Positions 5,888 to 13,048 of a stretch of DNA of 16,106 bases are shown one piece after another; the stretch's first letter is position 1, and the number at the start of each line of letters is the position of its first letter. The DNA is from Caldifarciminota bacterium (GTDB lineage: Bacteria; Hydrothermota; Hydrothermia; LBFQ01; DSFT01). Under the pieces are notes generated by a model. It saw only the letters and a list, made by a program, of their open reading frames with translations, was not told where the DNA came from and ran no database searches. The position numbers were made by a program, and so were the translations under genes. The stretch is from positions 1-16,106 of the forward strand of contig WGAQ01000053.1 of assembly GCA_015494735.1 (NCBI GenBank), written 5' to 3'.

Positions 5888-7084
5888 ATGAAAAAGGTGA
5901 AACCCTTCTTCTGGCCCCCCACGCTGGTGGCCAGGCAACTCGGGAGCGCTCTATATTACGCCCACCTTACTCGATGGAAGAGGGTTCACGAGTGGATTAT
6001 AAAGAGCGGATTCAAAACCCTGCCCGTTGCCGCGGGAGCCTACGGTATGGGGTGCATCGGATTCCCCGCCCATCCGGTGTGGGAGGTTACCCTGGCATGC
6101 AATCTCCGATGTATCCACTGCCATGCCGCATCGGGTAAACCTGCACCGGACGAATTGACCACTGAGGAGGGGTACAGACTCCTGGAGGAAATTGCCCGGG
6201 TGGAGGAATTTCGCATGCTGGTAATAACCGGCGGAGAGCCACTCGTGAGGAAGGACATCTTCGATTTGCTGGCGTACGGGAAGAAGCTGGGATTCTCCTT
6301 CGTTATGGCCACCAATGCCACCCTGATTACGGAGGAGGTGGCCCACAGACTGAAGGAGCACGGGGTTGCAGGAGTGGCTGTGAGCATAGACTCCTACAGG
6401 AGCGAAATCCACAACTTCATAAGGAGGAATCCAAAGGCCCTGGAACTGGCTGTCAGGGGCATAAAGAACGCCAGGAAGGCAGGCATAGTGGTTCAGGTGA
6501 ACTTCACCGCAATGGGCTACAACTACGATGACCTGGAGGGGACCATAGACTTCGCCGACAGTCTGGATGCGGATATTATGCTGGTGTATCAGCTCATTCC
6601 CGTGGGAAGGGGGAGCAAGATAAGGGATGCCACCCTGGAGAGGGAAAAGATGCTCAATCTGGCAGAGACCCTGGTGCGCAAGCAGAGGGATGTGAAGACC
6701 ATCGTGGAACCGGTTACCATGCCCCAGTTCTGGCCCTACCTCCTCAAGAAGAATGGAAAGGAGCCCGGAATCCCGGCCAGAACCTTCTTCCACGGATGCA
6801 CCGCGGGGAGGGGACTGGTGTATATAAAGGCCAACGGGGACGTGTGGCCATGCCCCTTCGTGGCCGTGAATGCGGGCAACGTGAGGGAAAAACCCTTCGA
6901 CGAGATATGGCGCAACTCGGAGGTCTTCCGGAAACTTCGAAACAGGGATAATCTGAAGGGGAAATGCGGCACATGCAAATTCAGGAAAATCTGCGGCGGA
7001 TGCAGGGGGCGGGCCATGGCCCTCACGGGGGATTATCTGGGAGAGGACCCCTATTGCTTTCTCGACATGGTGGAATCCGGATAG
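5888..7084 (+). CDS. Radical SAM/SPASM protein of the AhbD/NirJ type
   Basis: A 398-aa enzyme with the radical SAM cluster motif C71-x3-C75-x2-C78 (ACNLRCIHCHA), the SAM-binding ITGGEPL motif at about 113-119, and a C-terminal SPASM-type region with C304, C322, C360, C363, C369, C372 and C390 for auxiliary iron-sulfur clusters. The signature LKGKCGTCKFRKICGGCRGRA...TGDYLGEDPYC is that of the heme d1/alternative heme family (NirJ, AhbC, AhbD), which modifies porphyrin side chains, but related subfamilies modify peptides or other cofactors. The unusual 60-residue N-terminal extension is rich in Trp/Tyr/Phe and precedes the barrel. The ATG follows AGGAGG at 8 nt spacing. No heme or peptide-maturation genes adjoin it, so the substrate is open. 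Confidence 0.8.
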   Translation: MKKVKPFFWPPTLVARQLGSALYYAHLTRWKRVHEWIIKSGFKTLPVAAGAYGMGCIGFPAHPVWEVTLACNLRCIHCHAASGKPAPDELTTEEGYRLLEEIARVEEFRMLVITGGEPLVRKDIFDLLAYGKKLGFSFVMATNATLITEEVAHRLKEHGVAGVAVSIDSYRSEIHNFIRRNPKALELAVRGIKNARKAGIVVQVNFTAMGYNYDDLEGTIDFADSLDADIMLVYQLIPVGRGSKIRDATLEREKMLNLAETLVRKQRDVKTIVEPVTMPQFWPYLLKKNGKEPGIPARTFFHGCTAGRGLVYIKANGDVWPCPFVAVNAGNVREKPFDEIWRNSEVFRKLRNRDNLKGKCGTCKFRKICGGCRGRAMALTGDYLGEDPYCFLDMVESG

Positions 7085-7100
7085 GCGGGGCGCCCCGCCT
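7083..7100. terminator. Bidirectional palindrome between convergent genes
   Basis: AGGCGGGGCGCCCCGCCT is a perfect 18-bp inverted repeat. It fills the entire 15-bp space between the radical SAM stop (TAG, 7082-7084) and the rlpA-like stop (TAA, 7102-7100). It can fold as a GC-rich hairpin in transcripts from either side. No long U-tract follows, so termination efficiency is uncertain. Confidence 0.6.
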
Positions 7101-7771
7101 TACCTCCACCTGACCACGGAAGGCCATCTGACCACTTCTATGCGAACGCGGGCGGTCCCCTTCTTCACCATGCCTATCTTCCGGGCGGCGGCATAAGAGA
7201 GGTCGATAATCCTTCCCTTCCTGTACGGCCCCCTGTCCACGATTTTTACATCCACGCTCCTCCCGTTGTCCAGATTCACCACCCTAACGATTGCCCCACA
7301 CGGGAGGGTCTTGTGGGCTGCATACATCCTGTAGGTGTCGAACTTTACGCCGCATGCGGACCTGCGACCATGGAATTTCCCTCCGTACCAGGAGGCCACT
7401 CCCCTCTGAACGAAAGTCCTGACTCCCTGAGGTAGCCGCCTTATGCTCACCCTCACCCTGTCCGAAGGTCTCCAGTCTATGAGCCGGGCCGCCCTCCTGG
7501 ACAGGTTGATGAATCTCCCCTTCGTGGGCAGAAACCTGTCGATTATACGGACCTCCACCCACTTTCCATTCCTGAGATTCTTCACCTTCACCAGAGTCCC
7601 GAAGGGGAGATACGGATGGGCAGCCACCTGTTTGTTCCTGTCGTAAATCTCCCCCGATGCGGTTCTCCTGCCATGATACCTGTCAGCGTAAACGGAGGCA
7701 TAACCCACCTCGTATGAGGGGAATGCAAGGAGGAGCCCGATGAGCATGGGCATAATTTTAGAAGAATTCAA
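7100..7771 (-). CDS. rlpA: RlpA-like protein with two tandem double-psi beta-barrel domains
   Basis: RlpA proteins bind septal peptidoglycan, and some are lytic transglycosylases acting on glycan lacking stem peptides. This 223-aa protein has an N-terminal signal-like segment (about 5-17) without a lipobox Cys. It then has two RlpA barrels: domain 1 (about 23-112, GYASVYADRYHGRRTASGEIYD) and domain 2 (about 124-214, GVASWYGGKFHGRRSACG). The known catalytic trio Glu-His-Asp spaced +11/+26 is intact in domain 1 (E41, H52, D78). Domain 2 keeps H153 and D179 and the DRGPY motif but has Val142 in place of Glu, and carries two Cys (140, 158). No SPOR domain is present. The start is TTG at 7771, overlapping the TGA of the chaN-like gene; ATG at codon 7 is an alternative. 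Probably co-transcribed with chaN. Confidence 0.88.
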   Translation of the reverse strand: MNSSKIMPMLIGLLLAFPSYEVGYASVYADRYHGRRTASGEIYDRNKQVAAHPYLPFGTLVKVKNLRNGKWVEVRIIDRFLPTKGRFINLSRRAARLIDWRPSDRVRVSIRRLPQGVRTFVQRGVASWYGGKFHGRRSACGVKFDTYRMYAAHKTLPCGAIVRVVNLDNGRSVDVKIVDRGPYRKGRIIDLSYAAARKIGMVKKGTARVRIEVVRWPSVVRWR

Positions 7772-8553
7772 TCCTCATCCGACAGGCAGATTCCATAATC
7801 CCCCTTCCCCAGGTCCTTCCTGACGTTGTCTATGGGGAAAACCACCACACCCCTTATTCCGCTCATGCGCTCCACCCTGTCGGGGATGCCCAGCCGCCCG
7901 TAAACGTGGCCGCTCCCCACCAGAACCACCATCCTCCTGTCCGGATGTGCCTTCAGGTAATCGACTATGGCCTTGGCCATCCCCTCATCCCACATAATCA
8001 TCCCCCTCACCATCTTGTCCAACGGCATTCCCTCATGGCTCCCCACCATCTCCCTGAATCGCTCGATGTACAGACTGTCGGGGGGCTGCAGGTCCCGGGG
8101 CATGTACTTCGTTCTGCGCAACTCCTCGTAAGTCATGTCCTTCTCCCGCACCTCCTTCCTGAACTCCGTCGGGATGTTGAGGGCCACCATGGGGATGCCC
8201 TTCTCCCTTGCGAATTTCCAGATGTCCCTGTAGAGTCCTATATCGTACTTCCACCTCCGGTGCCACTCGGTCCTGTACAGGAATTCCACCTCGTGGACCT
8301 TCTTCTGGATATACTTATCCAGCCACTCCTGATAGGGCTGCTGGAACATCTCCCACCCTATGACGATATTCGTGTCCCTCTCGTATAGAGCCTTAATCAC
8401 GTCCAGTTGAAAGCGGTGGCACTCTTTGGATGTGTGATGCTCTCCCAGGAATACGAGGCGGGCATCGGATATGCTGTCGATGAATGAGTCGAAGTCTATC
8501 TTCTCCCCCATCTTCAGGTCTATGAGACAGTAGGCTATGATTATTCCAGTCAT
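7768..8553 (-). CDS. ChaN-family (PF04187) putative heme-binding protein
   Basis: A 261-aa ChaN/Cofac_haem_bdg-like protein. Its hallmarks are VFLGEHHTSKECHRFQLDVIKAL (about 34-56), WEMFQQPYQ (67-75), a helical middle with several Tyr and Met, and the C-terminal MVVLVGSGHVYGRLGIPDRV (208-227). The family binds heme or iron and is often an outer-membrane lipoprotein. Here the N-terminus is MTGIIIAYCLIDLKM: a short hydrophobic run with a Cys at position 9 but no proper lipobox or preceding positive charge, so export is doubtful. The ATG has no SD site; TAAACT lies 6 nt before it. It follows the pnp terminator and overlaps the rlpA-like gene, suggesting an envelope role. The family call is good; the heme function is by homology only. 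Confidence 0.85.
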   Translation of the reverse strand: MTGIIIAYCLIDLKMGEKIDFDSFIDSISDARLVFLGEHHTSKECHRFQLDVIKALYERDTNIVIGWEMFQQPYQEWLDKYIQKKVHEVEFLYRTEWHRRWKYDIGLYRDIWKFAREKGIPMVALNIPTEFRKEVREKDMTYEELRRTKYMPRDLQPPDSLYIERFREMVGSHEGMPLDKMVRGMIMWDEGMAKAIVDYLKAHPDRRMVVLVGSGHVYGRLGIPDRVERMSGIRGVVVFPIDNVRKDLGKGDYGICLSDED

Positions 8554-8559
8554 ACCCGA

Positions 8560-8565
8560 AGTTTA
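8560..8565 (-). promoter_or_regulatory. -10-like TAAACT, 6 nt before chaN-like ATG (leaderless start)
   Basis: The minus-strand order is pnp stop, hairpin, CTTAAACTT, then ATG at 8553. Exactly 6 nt separate TAAACT from the start codon, and no SD site is possible in TCGGGT. No -35 consensus is visible; that region is the terminator stem. Confidence 0.5.
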
Positions 8566-8576
8566 AGGCAGAGGAA

Positions 8577-8593
8577 AAGGGGAATATCCCCTT
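8577..8593 (-). terminator. Terminator hairpin overlapping the pnp stop codon
   Basis: AAGGGGA-TAT-TCCCCTT forms a 7-bp stem with a 3-nt loop, followed by TTCCTC on the minus strand. Its first bases belong to the pnp TAA stop. It closes the rpsO-pnp unit 38 nt before the next start codon. Confidence 0.6.
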
Positions 8594-10700
8594 ACTTGCC
8601 GGGAGGCTTTATACGGCCCCTGAGAGCCTGCTTCCTGGAGAGCTTGGGCCTTCCCAGTTCATCCAGGTCGATGACCTTCACCACTATCTTATCACCCACC
8701 TTGTAGAGCTGGCGGGCATCGCGAACCGGTTTGGTGTCCAGTTCCGACACGTGGACCAGACCTATCTTCCCGGGCAGTATCTCCACGAATACACCGTACG
8801 CCTCCACCCTGACGACCGTGCCCGTATATATCTTCCCCACCTCCACCTCGGCTGTAATCTCCTCTATCATCTCCTTAGCCTTATCGACCCCCTCCTGGTC
8901 CTTCCCGTATATGAGCACCTTTCCTGTGGTGTCATCGATGTCAATGGTGGTATCCGTCTCGTGGATAATCTTCTTTATGACCTTTCCGCTGGGCCCTATG
9001 ATGTCGGCTATCTTCTCTATGGGGACGGTCATCTGGGCAATCTTCGGCGCGTACTGGGATATGTGGTCCCTCGGCTCCGGAATAACCTCCCTCATCTTCT
9101 CCAGGATGTCCAGGCGAGCCTTTCTCGCCCTCTCCAGAGCCTTCTTCACTATATCAAGAGTCAGTCCCCTGATCTTCAGGTCCAGTTGAATCCCCGTGAT
9201 GCCCCTGTCCGTACCCGCCACCTTGAAATCCATATCGCCCAGGTGGTCCTCCATCCCCTGTATGTCCGTGAGGAGAGCGTAATTCTCGTAATCCTCCAGG
9301 ACCAGACCGATGGAGATGCCTGCGACGGGGGCTTTTATGGGAACACCGGCATCCATCAGGGCGAGGGAGCCCCCGGTAACCGTGGCCATGGAGGTGGAAC
9401 CGTTGGACTGGGTTATCTCGGAAACTATCCTTATGGTGTAGGGGAATTCCTCCTCATCGGGGATAACGGGCCTGAGGGATTTCTCCGCCAGGGCGCCGTG
9501 ACCGATTTCCCTCCTAGACGGTCCCCGCAGGGGCTTTATGTCTCCGGTGGAGAAGGGGTGGAAGTTGTAATGAAGCATGAAGCGCTTCTCCTCCCCCTCC
9601 TCTATTTCCGTCAGTATCTGCACATCCCTGGAAGTTCCCAGGGTGGCAATGACCAGCGCCTGGGTCTCACCCCTGGTGAAGAGGGCGGAGCCATGGGTCC
9701 TGGGCAGAAGACCCACCTCCATGCTTATGGGTCTCAGGTCCTCCAGCCCCCTCCCGTCGGGGCGGATACCGTGTTTGAGAATCTCTTCCCGCATTATGCG
9801 GGCCTGGAGGCGGTACAGGGCCTCCCCTATCTCCACTTCCTTCTCGGGGAATTTCTCGGAGAGTTCCTGAACCACCCTTTCCTTTAACTCGTCCAGAGCC
9901 CTGTTTCTCTCGTTCTTCTCCCTGATGAAGAGGGCCTTCCTCACCTCTTCCGCGTACTTCTCCACCTCCTGAACGATTTCATCCTCCACCACCAGGAGGG
10001 TGGGTTCTTCCTTGGGCTTTCCGGCCTTCTCCACCAGCTCCTTCTGAAAATCTATGGTCTGCCTGATGTGGGGAAGGGCGAATTCTATGGCCTCCAGGAC
10101 GGTTTCCTCGGGAATCTGCTTCCCCTCAAATTCTATCATGTGAATCTTCCCATCCTCCGTCCCCACCAGAAGGAGTTCGAATTCGCTCTGCTCCAGCTGA
10201 TTGTTAGTGGGATTGATGATGAACTGCTCCCCCACCTTGCCCACCACCACGGCCCCAATGGGACCCTCGAAGGGAATTTCGGATATGGAAAGGGCTGCGC
10301 TGGCACCGATTATGGCAGGAACGAGGGGTTCGTTCTCGTTGTCGTACGACAGCATGAGGGCCACCACTTCCACATCGTCCATCATCCCCTTGGGGAACAT
10401 GGGCCTCAGGGAACGGTCTATGGCACGGGATATGAGTATTTCCCTGTCGGAAGGCCTCCCTTCCCTCTTTATGAATCCTCCGGGAATCTTACCCGCCGAA
10501 TATGCTCCCTCCCTGTATTCCACCAGAAGGGGCATGAAGTCCCGCTTTTCCTCCGATTTCTTCCAGACGACGCTTACCAGAACGACCGTATCTGCATAGC
10601 GGACCAGAACGGTCCCGCTCGCCAGTCTCCCGATTTTACCCGTCTCTAAGGTTAATCGCCGTCCCCCTATTTCCAGTTCGACACTCTTCGCATCCATCAT
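8592..10700 (-). CDS. pnp: Polyribonucleotide nucleotidyltransferase (PNPase)
   Basis: PNPase degrades RNA 3' to 5' by phosphorolysis and can add tails; it acts as a cytoplasmic trimer. The 702-aa length is normal. Domain order is RNase PH-1 (about 10-215), helical linker, RNase PH-2 (about 315-540), KH (about 555-615, IADIIGPSGKVIKKI) and S1 (about 622-692, GKIYTGTVVRVEAYGVFVEI). The active-site loop MEDHLGDMDFKVAGTDRG keeps both catalytic aspartates (D485, D491), and SNGSTSMATVTGG is the phosphate-binding loop. It starts at ATG 10700, overlapping the rpsO stop by ATGA, the classical rpsO-pnp operon. No SD site is needed if translation is coupled. A hairpin over its stop codon ends the unit. 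Confidence 0.98.
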   Translation of the reverse strand: MMDAKSVELEIGGRRLTLETGKIGRLASGTVLVRYADTVVLVSVVWKKSEEKRDFMPLLVEYREGAYSAGKIPGGFIKREGRPSDREILISRAIDRSLRPMFPKGMMDDVEVVALMLSYDNENEPLVPAIIGASAALSISEIPFEGPIGAVVVGKVGEQFIINPTNNQLEQSEFELLLVGTEDGKIHMIEFEGKQIPEETVLEAIEFALPHIRQTIDFQKELVEKAGKPKEEPTLLVVEDEIVQEVEKYAEEVRKALFIREKNERNRALDELKERVVQELSEKFPEKEVEIGEALYRLQARIMREEILKHGIRPDGRGLEDLRPISMEVGLLPRTHGSALFTRGETQALVIATLGTSRDVQILTEIEEGEEKRFMLHYNFHPFSTGDIKPLRGPSRREIGHGALAEKSLRPVIPDEEEFPYTIRIVSEITQSNGSTSMATVTGGSLALMDAGVPIKAPVAGISIGLVLEDYENYALLTDIQGMEDHLGDMDFKVAGTDRGITGIQLDLKIRGLTLDIVKKALERARKARLDILEKMREVIPEPRDHISQYAPKIAQMTVPIEKIADIIGPSGKVIKKIIHETDTTIDIDDTTGKVLIYGKDQEGVDKAKEMIEEITAEVEVGKIYTGTVVRVEAYGVFVEILPGKIGLVHVSELDTKPVRDARQLYKVGDKIVVKVIDLDELGRPKLSRKQALRGRIKPPGK

Positions 10701-10969
10701 ATACCCCTGATACCGAGAGCCTTTATGAGTTCCTGGTACTTCTGATAATCTTCCCTCTTCAGGTACTTCAGAAGCCTCTTGCGCTTGCTGACCAGTTTCT
10801 GAAGCCCATACCTGGTGTGAATGTCCTTCCTGTGCTCCTTCAAATGCTCCGTCAGGTATTTGATCCTTTCCGTCAGAATAGCAATCTGCACCTCCACAGA
10901 ACCAGTGTCCCTATCGTGCAACTGGTATTTCTTTATGATTTCGGCCTTCTGCTCCTTCGTCAATGCCAT
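10697..10969 (-). CDS. rpsO: 30S ribosomal protein S15
   Basis: S15 (90 aa) is a primary 16S rRNA binder in the platform of the small subunit. It shows the conserved blocks HDRDTGSVEVQIAILTERI, LTEHLKEHRKD, HTRYGLQKLVSKRKRLLKYLK and KALGIRGI. The ATG has no SD; TATACT lies 7 nt upstream, predicting a leaderless mRNA. That is notable because the E. coli gene depends on a structured leader for autoregulation, which could not exist in such a transcript. It overlaps pnp by 4 nt downstream. Confidence 0.97.
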   Translation of the reverse strand: MALTKEQKAEIIKKYQLHDRDTGSVEVQIAILTERIKYLTEHLKEHRKDIHTRYGLQKLVSKRKRLLKYLKREDYQKYQELIKALGIRGI

Positions 10970-10976
10970 GGCGAAA

Positions 10977-10982
10977 AGTATA
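10977..10982 (-). promoter_or_regulatory. -10-like TATACT, 7 nt before rpsO ATG (leaderless start)
   Basis: TATACT (minus strand) is followed by TTTCGCC and then the rpsO ATG at 10969. There is no purine-rich SD. A -35 match is poor (CAATTC at 17-nt spacing). Confidence 0.5.
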
Positions 10983-11208
10983 ATGCACCGGAATAAGGCG
11001 AATTGAGGAAATCACCTTCTGAAGACCGTGAGAGTGAACGCCCTCCAGTACACGACGAAAATCGAGACACGAATATGCAGGCAGCAGAGTGGTTCACCCC
11101 CGACGGATATGGCCCGACCGCTCCCTCAGCAGCATCCGGGAGGGTCATCCGCCGCGACATCCCCGGAGAATTCCCGGGACCATGGGCGCCCTTCCGGCAC
11201 AACCCCCT
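10983..11208. other. Unexplained 226-nt spacer between divergent rpsO and lpxC
   Basis: The largest gene-free stretch apart from short gaps. I see no tRNA, SRP, 6S or RNase P signature. A 5-bp hairpin CCCGG/CCGGG lies at 11162-11178. A TTG-initiated plus-strand frame (11003-11224) ends in the lpxC start as ATGA, but it has no SD and uses CGT/CGA arginine codons that the neighbours avoid. With both flanking promoters placed right at the genes, the function of this spacer is unknown. Confidence 0.4.
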
Positions 11209-11214
11209 TAAACT
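11209..11214 (+). promoter_or_regulatory. -10-like TAAACT, 6 nt before lpxC ATG (leaderless start)
   Basis: CTTAAACTTTATTC then ATG at 11221: 6 nt separate TAAACT from the start, with no SD. The upstream region is GC-rich and shows no TTGACA-like -35. Confidence 0.5.
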
Positions 11215-11220
11215 TTATTC

Positions 11221-12465
11221 ATGAAAAGTCGTTTTACCGTATTAAAACCCATTCAGTTCGAGGGCACCGGACTCCATACCGGAAAGCCTTCCCGCATTAC
11301 GGTACACCCTGCATCCGGGTACGGCGGAATAATATTCAGGAAGGATGGTGTGGAAATCCCTGCCAGATACGAATTCGTCACCGAAACCAGCAGGAGAACC
11401 GTTCTGGAAAGGGATGGGGTACGCATAGAAACGGTGGAGCATATCCTCTCTGCCCTCTACGGACTGGGCATCACGGATGCCATAATAGAGGTGGAGGGGG
11501 ATGAGATTCCCGCCATGGATGGCTCCGCCCTGCCCTTTGCACAGGTCCTTTACGAAAACCTGATGGAATGGGAGGAGAAGGTGCATCCATACAAGATCAT
11601 GCTTCCCATCGGGGTAGAAGGGGATGGAAGGAAAGTGGAGGCAACTCCCCATCCGCAACTGACCATCGCTGCTGCAATACGATACGACCACCCATTCCTC
11701 CCCTCCCAGTTCATAGAGCTGACAATAACCCCCGACACCTACCTCAGGGAGATAGCCCCCGCCAGGACCTATGCATTCGTGGAGGAGGTGGAGGAGTTGA
11801 AGGGAAGGGGTCTGGCCGCAGGGGGCTCTCTGGAGAATGCACTGGTCATAGGGAGGGATGGATACGTGAACGAGCCCCGTTTCCCGGATGAGCCCGTAAG
11901 ACACAAGGTCCTGGACCTGCTGGGAGACCTGGCCCTCCTGGGGCGCCCCTTCGTAGGCAGGATAACTGCTGTGGCTGCGGGCCATTCGCTGCACCTCGAA
12001 TTCGTGAAGAAACTGGCGGAAGAGGGGGCCGGAGGTCCCGTGGTGGAGCTGGACGAGATAAAGAAACTGATTCCCCACAGATATCCCTTCCTTCTGGTGG
12101 ATAGAATCATCCACATGGATGACAGCAGGGCAGTGGGAATAAAGCAGATTACAGCTAACGAGGAGTTCTTCCAGGGCCATTTTCCCCACTACGCGGTCAT
12201 GCCCGGAGTTCTCATAGTAGAGGCCATTGCTCAGGTGGGAGCCATAGCCTTCTTCAAGAAGTTCGGAGGGGAAGGGAAGATGGCTTTCTTCGCTGGAATA
12301 GACGAGGTGCGGTTCAAGAGGCAGGTGAAGCCGGGGGACACCCTCATCCTCCACATAAAACTGCTGAGGAAGGGGAGCAGGCTGGTGAAGATGGAGGGGA
12401 AGGCACTGGTGAACGATGAGACGGTGGCATCCGGTATATTCACCGCCATCATAGCAGATATATAA
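11221..12465 (+). CDS. lpxC: Bifunctional LpxC-FabZ: UDP-acyl-GlcNAc deacetylase / hydroxyacyl-ACP dehydratase
   Basis: A 414-aa fusion. Residues 1-270 are LpxC, the zinc-dependent committed step of lipid A synthesis: zinc ligands H74 (TVEHILSAL), H228 and D232 (RHKVLDLLGD), with E73 and H255 (AGHSLH) as catalytic residues. Residues 275-414 are FabZ, the dehydratase of fatty-acid elongation: IPHRYPFLLVDR, FFQGHFPHYAVMPGVLIVEAIAQVG with H320 and E334. Both active sites look intact. The two enzymes compete for hydroxyacyl-ACP, so the fusion plausibly ties lipid A flux to fatty-acid supply. Such fusions are known from FCB-group bacteria. It starts at ATG 11221, which a TAAACT 6 nt upstream supports, and its TAA overlaps the Nudix ATG (TAATG). 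Confidence 0.96.
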   Translation: MKSRFTVLKPIQFEGTGLHTGKPSRITVHPASGYGGIIFRKDGVEIPARYEFVTETSRRTVLERDGVRIETVEHILSALYGLGITDAIIEVEGDEIPAMDGSALPFAQVLYENLMEWEEKVHPYKIMLPIGVEGDGRKVEATPHPQLTIAAAIRYDHPFLPSQFIELTITPDTYLREIAPARTYAFVEEVEELKGRGLAAGGSLENALVIGRDGYVNEPRFPDEPVRHKVLDLLGDLALLGRPFVGRITAVAAGHSLHLEFVKKLAEEGAGGPVVELDEIKKLIPHRYPFLLVDRIIHMDDSRAVGIKQITANEEFFQGHFPHYAVMPGVLIVEAIAQVGAIAFFKKFGGEGKMAFFAGIDEVRFKRQVKPGDTLILHIKLLRKGSRLVKMEGKALVNDETVASGIFTAIIADI

Positions 12466-13025
12466 TGGAAGCGGACGAGAAGAGGAAAAAGAAGGAAGCA
12501 GCTGTAATAGTCCCCATCGTGAATGGGGATAGCATCCTTTTTATAAAGCGCAGCAGGAATCTGAAGCACCACTCCGGGGAGATATCCTTTCCCGGGGGCC
12601 AGCTGGAAGAGGGGGAGGATTATCGGGACGCGGCTCTGAGGGAAACCCGGGAGGAACTGGGTATAGAGCCGGAGAGCATAGAGATAATCCAGGAGCTTCC
12701 GGATGTTATAACGATGCGCACCAACTACCACGTGGTACCTTTCCTGGCCAGACTCGGAACCACGCATCTGAAGCCCAATCCGGACGAGGTGGAGAGGATA
12801 ATCGTGTACAGGATTCGAGACCTGATGGAGGTGGAAAGGTGCATCATCCCCGGATTCTACTACATCTACCCCATGCCCGAGGGCGTGATATGGGGGGCTA
12901 CAGCCCGGATACTCCATAACCTGCTCAGGAGAATGAAGAGCATGCCCCCCGGAGGCAAACCGGATCGGGTCTTTGAAGTCCTGCCATCCCTTTCGGAAGA
13001 GGTATTCGAGAAGAAGGGGCTATAA
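12465..13025 (+). CDS. Nudix hydrolase, CoA pyrophosphatase-like
   Basis: A 186-aa Nudix protein. The box GX5EX7REUXEEXGU is complete at residues 45-67 (GQLEEGEDYRDAALRETREELGI). The preceding IKRSRNLKHHSGEISFPGG resembles the CoA-pyrophosphatase (UPF0035, NUDT7/8) signature of an RS...L..H.GxxSFPGG block. It would cleave CoA or a related nucleoside diphosphate derivative to two phosphates using Mg2+. Its ATG shares an A with the stop of lpxC-fabZ, so it is translationally coupled to lipid synthesis, where CoA/acyl-CoA housekeeping would make sense. The exact substrate is by homology. Confidence 0.85.
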   Translation: MEADEKRKKKEAAVIVPIVNGDSILFIKRSRNLKHHSGEISFPGGQLEEGEDYRDAALRETREELGIEPESIEIIQELPDVITMRTNYHVVPFLARLGTTHLKPNPDEVERIIVYRIRDLMEVERCIIPGFYYIYPMPEGVIWGATARILHNLLRRMKSMPPGGKPDRVFEVLPSLSEEVFEKKGL

Positions 13026-13032
13026 ACTGCTT

Positions 13033-13038
13033 TATACT
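13033..13038 (+). promoter_or_regulatory. TATACT hexamer before the ACT-like gene
   Basis: CTTTATACTTT followed by ATG at 13049 with a 10-nt gap and no SD. It resembles the other leaderless starts, but the spacing is 3-4 nt longer, allowing a very short leader. Confidence 0.4.
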
Positions 13039-13048
13039 TTCGAGTATC

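Noticed and set aside
8751..9887. A 378-codon plus-strand open frame
   Set aside because: It is antisense to PNPase, whose domains are unambiguous; the translation shows no family features.
10983..11208. SRP RNA, 6S RNA, RNase P or tRNA in the spacer
   Set aside because: The conserved loops (GGUCAGG...GGAAGCAGC, GAGGAAAGUCC, T-loop GGTTCGA with CCA) are not present. CCGGAAGG on the minus strand is too short to count.
11003..11224. A 73-codon plus-strand frame starting TTG and ending in the lpxC ATGA
   Set aside because: It has no SD, no known family and atypical arginine codons, and the lpxC promoter lies inside it. Left as spacer.
11242..12354. A 370-codon minus-strand open frame
   Set aside because: It is antisense to lpxC-fabZ, with both active sites verified on the plus strand.
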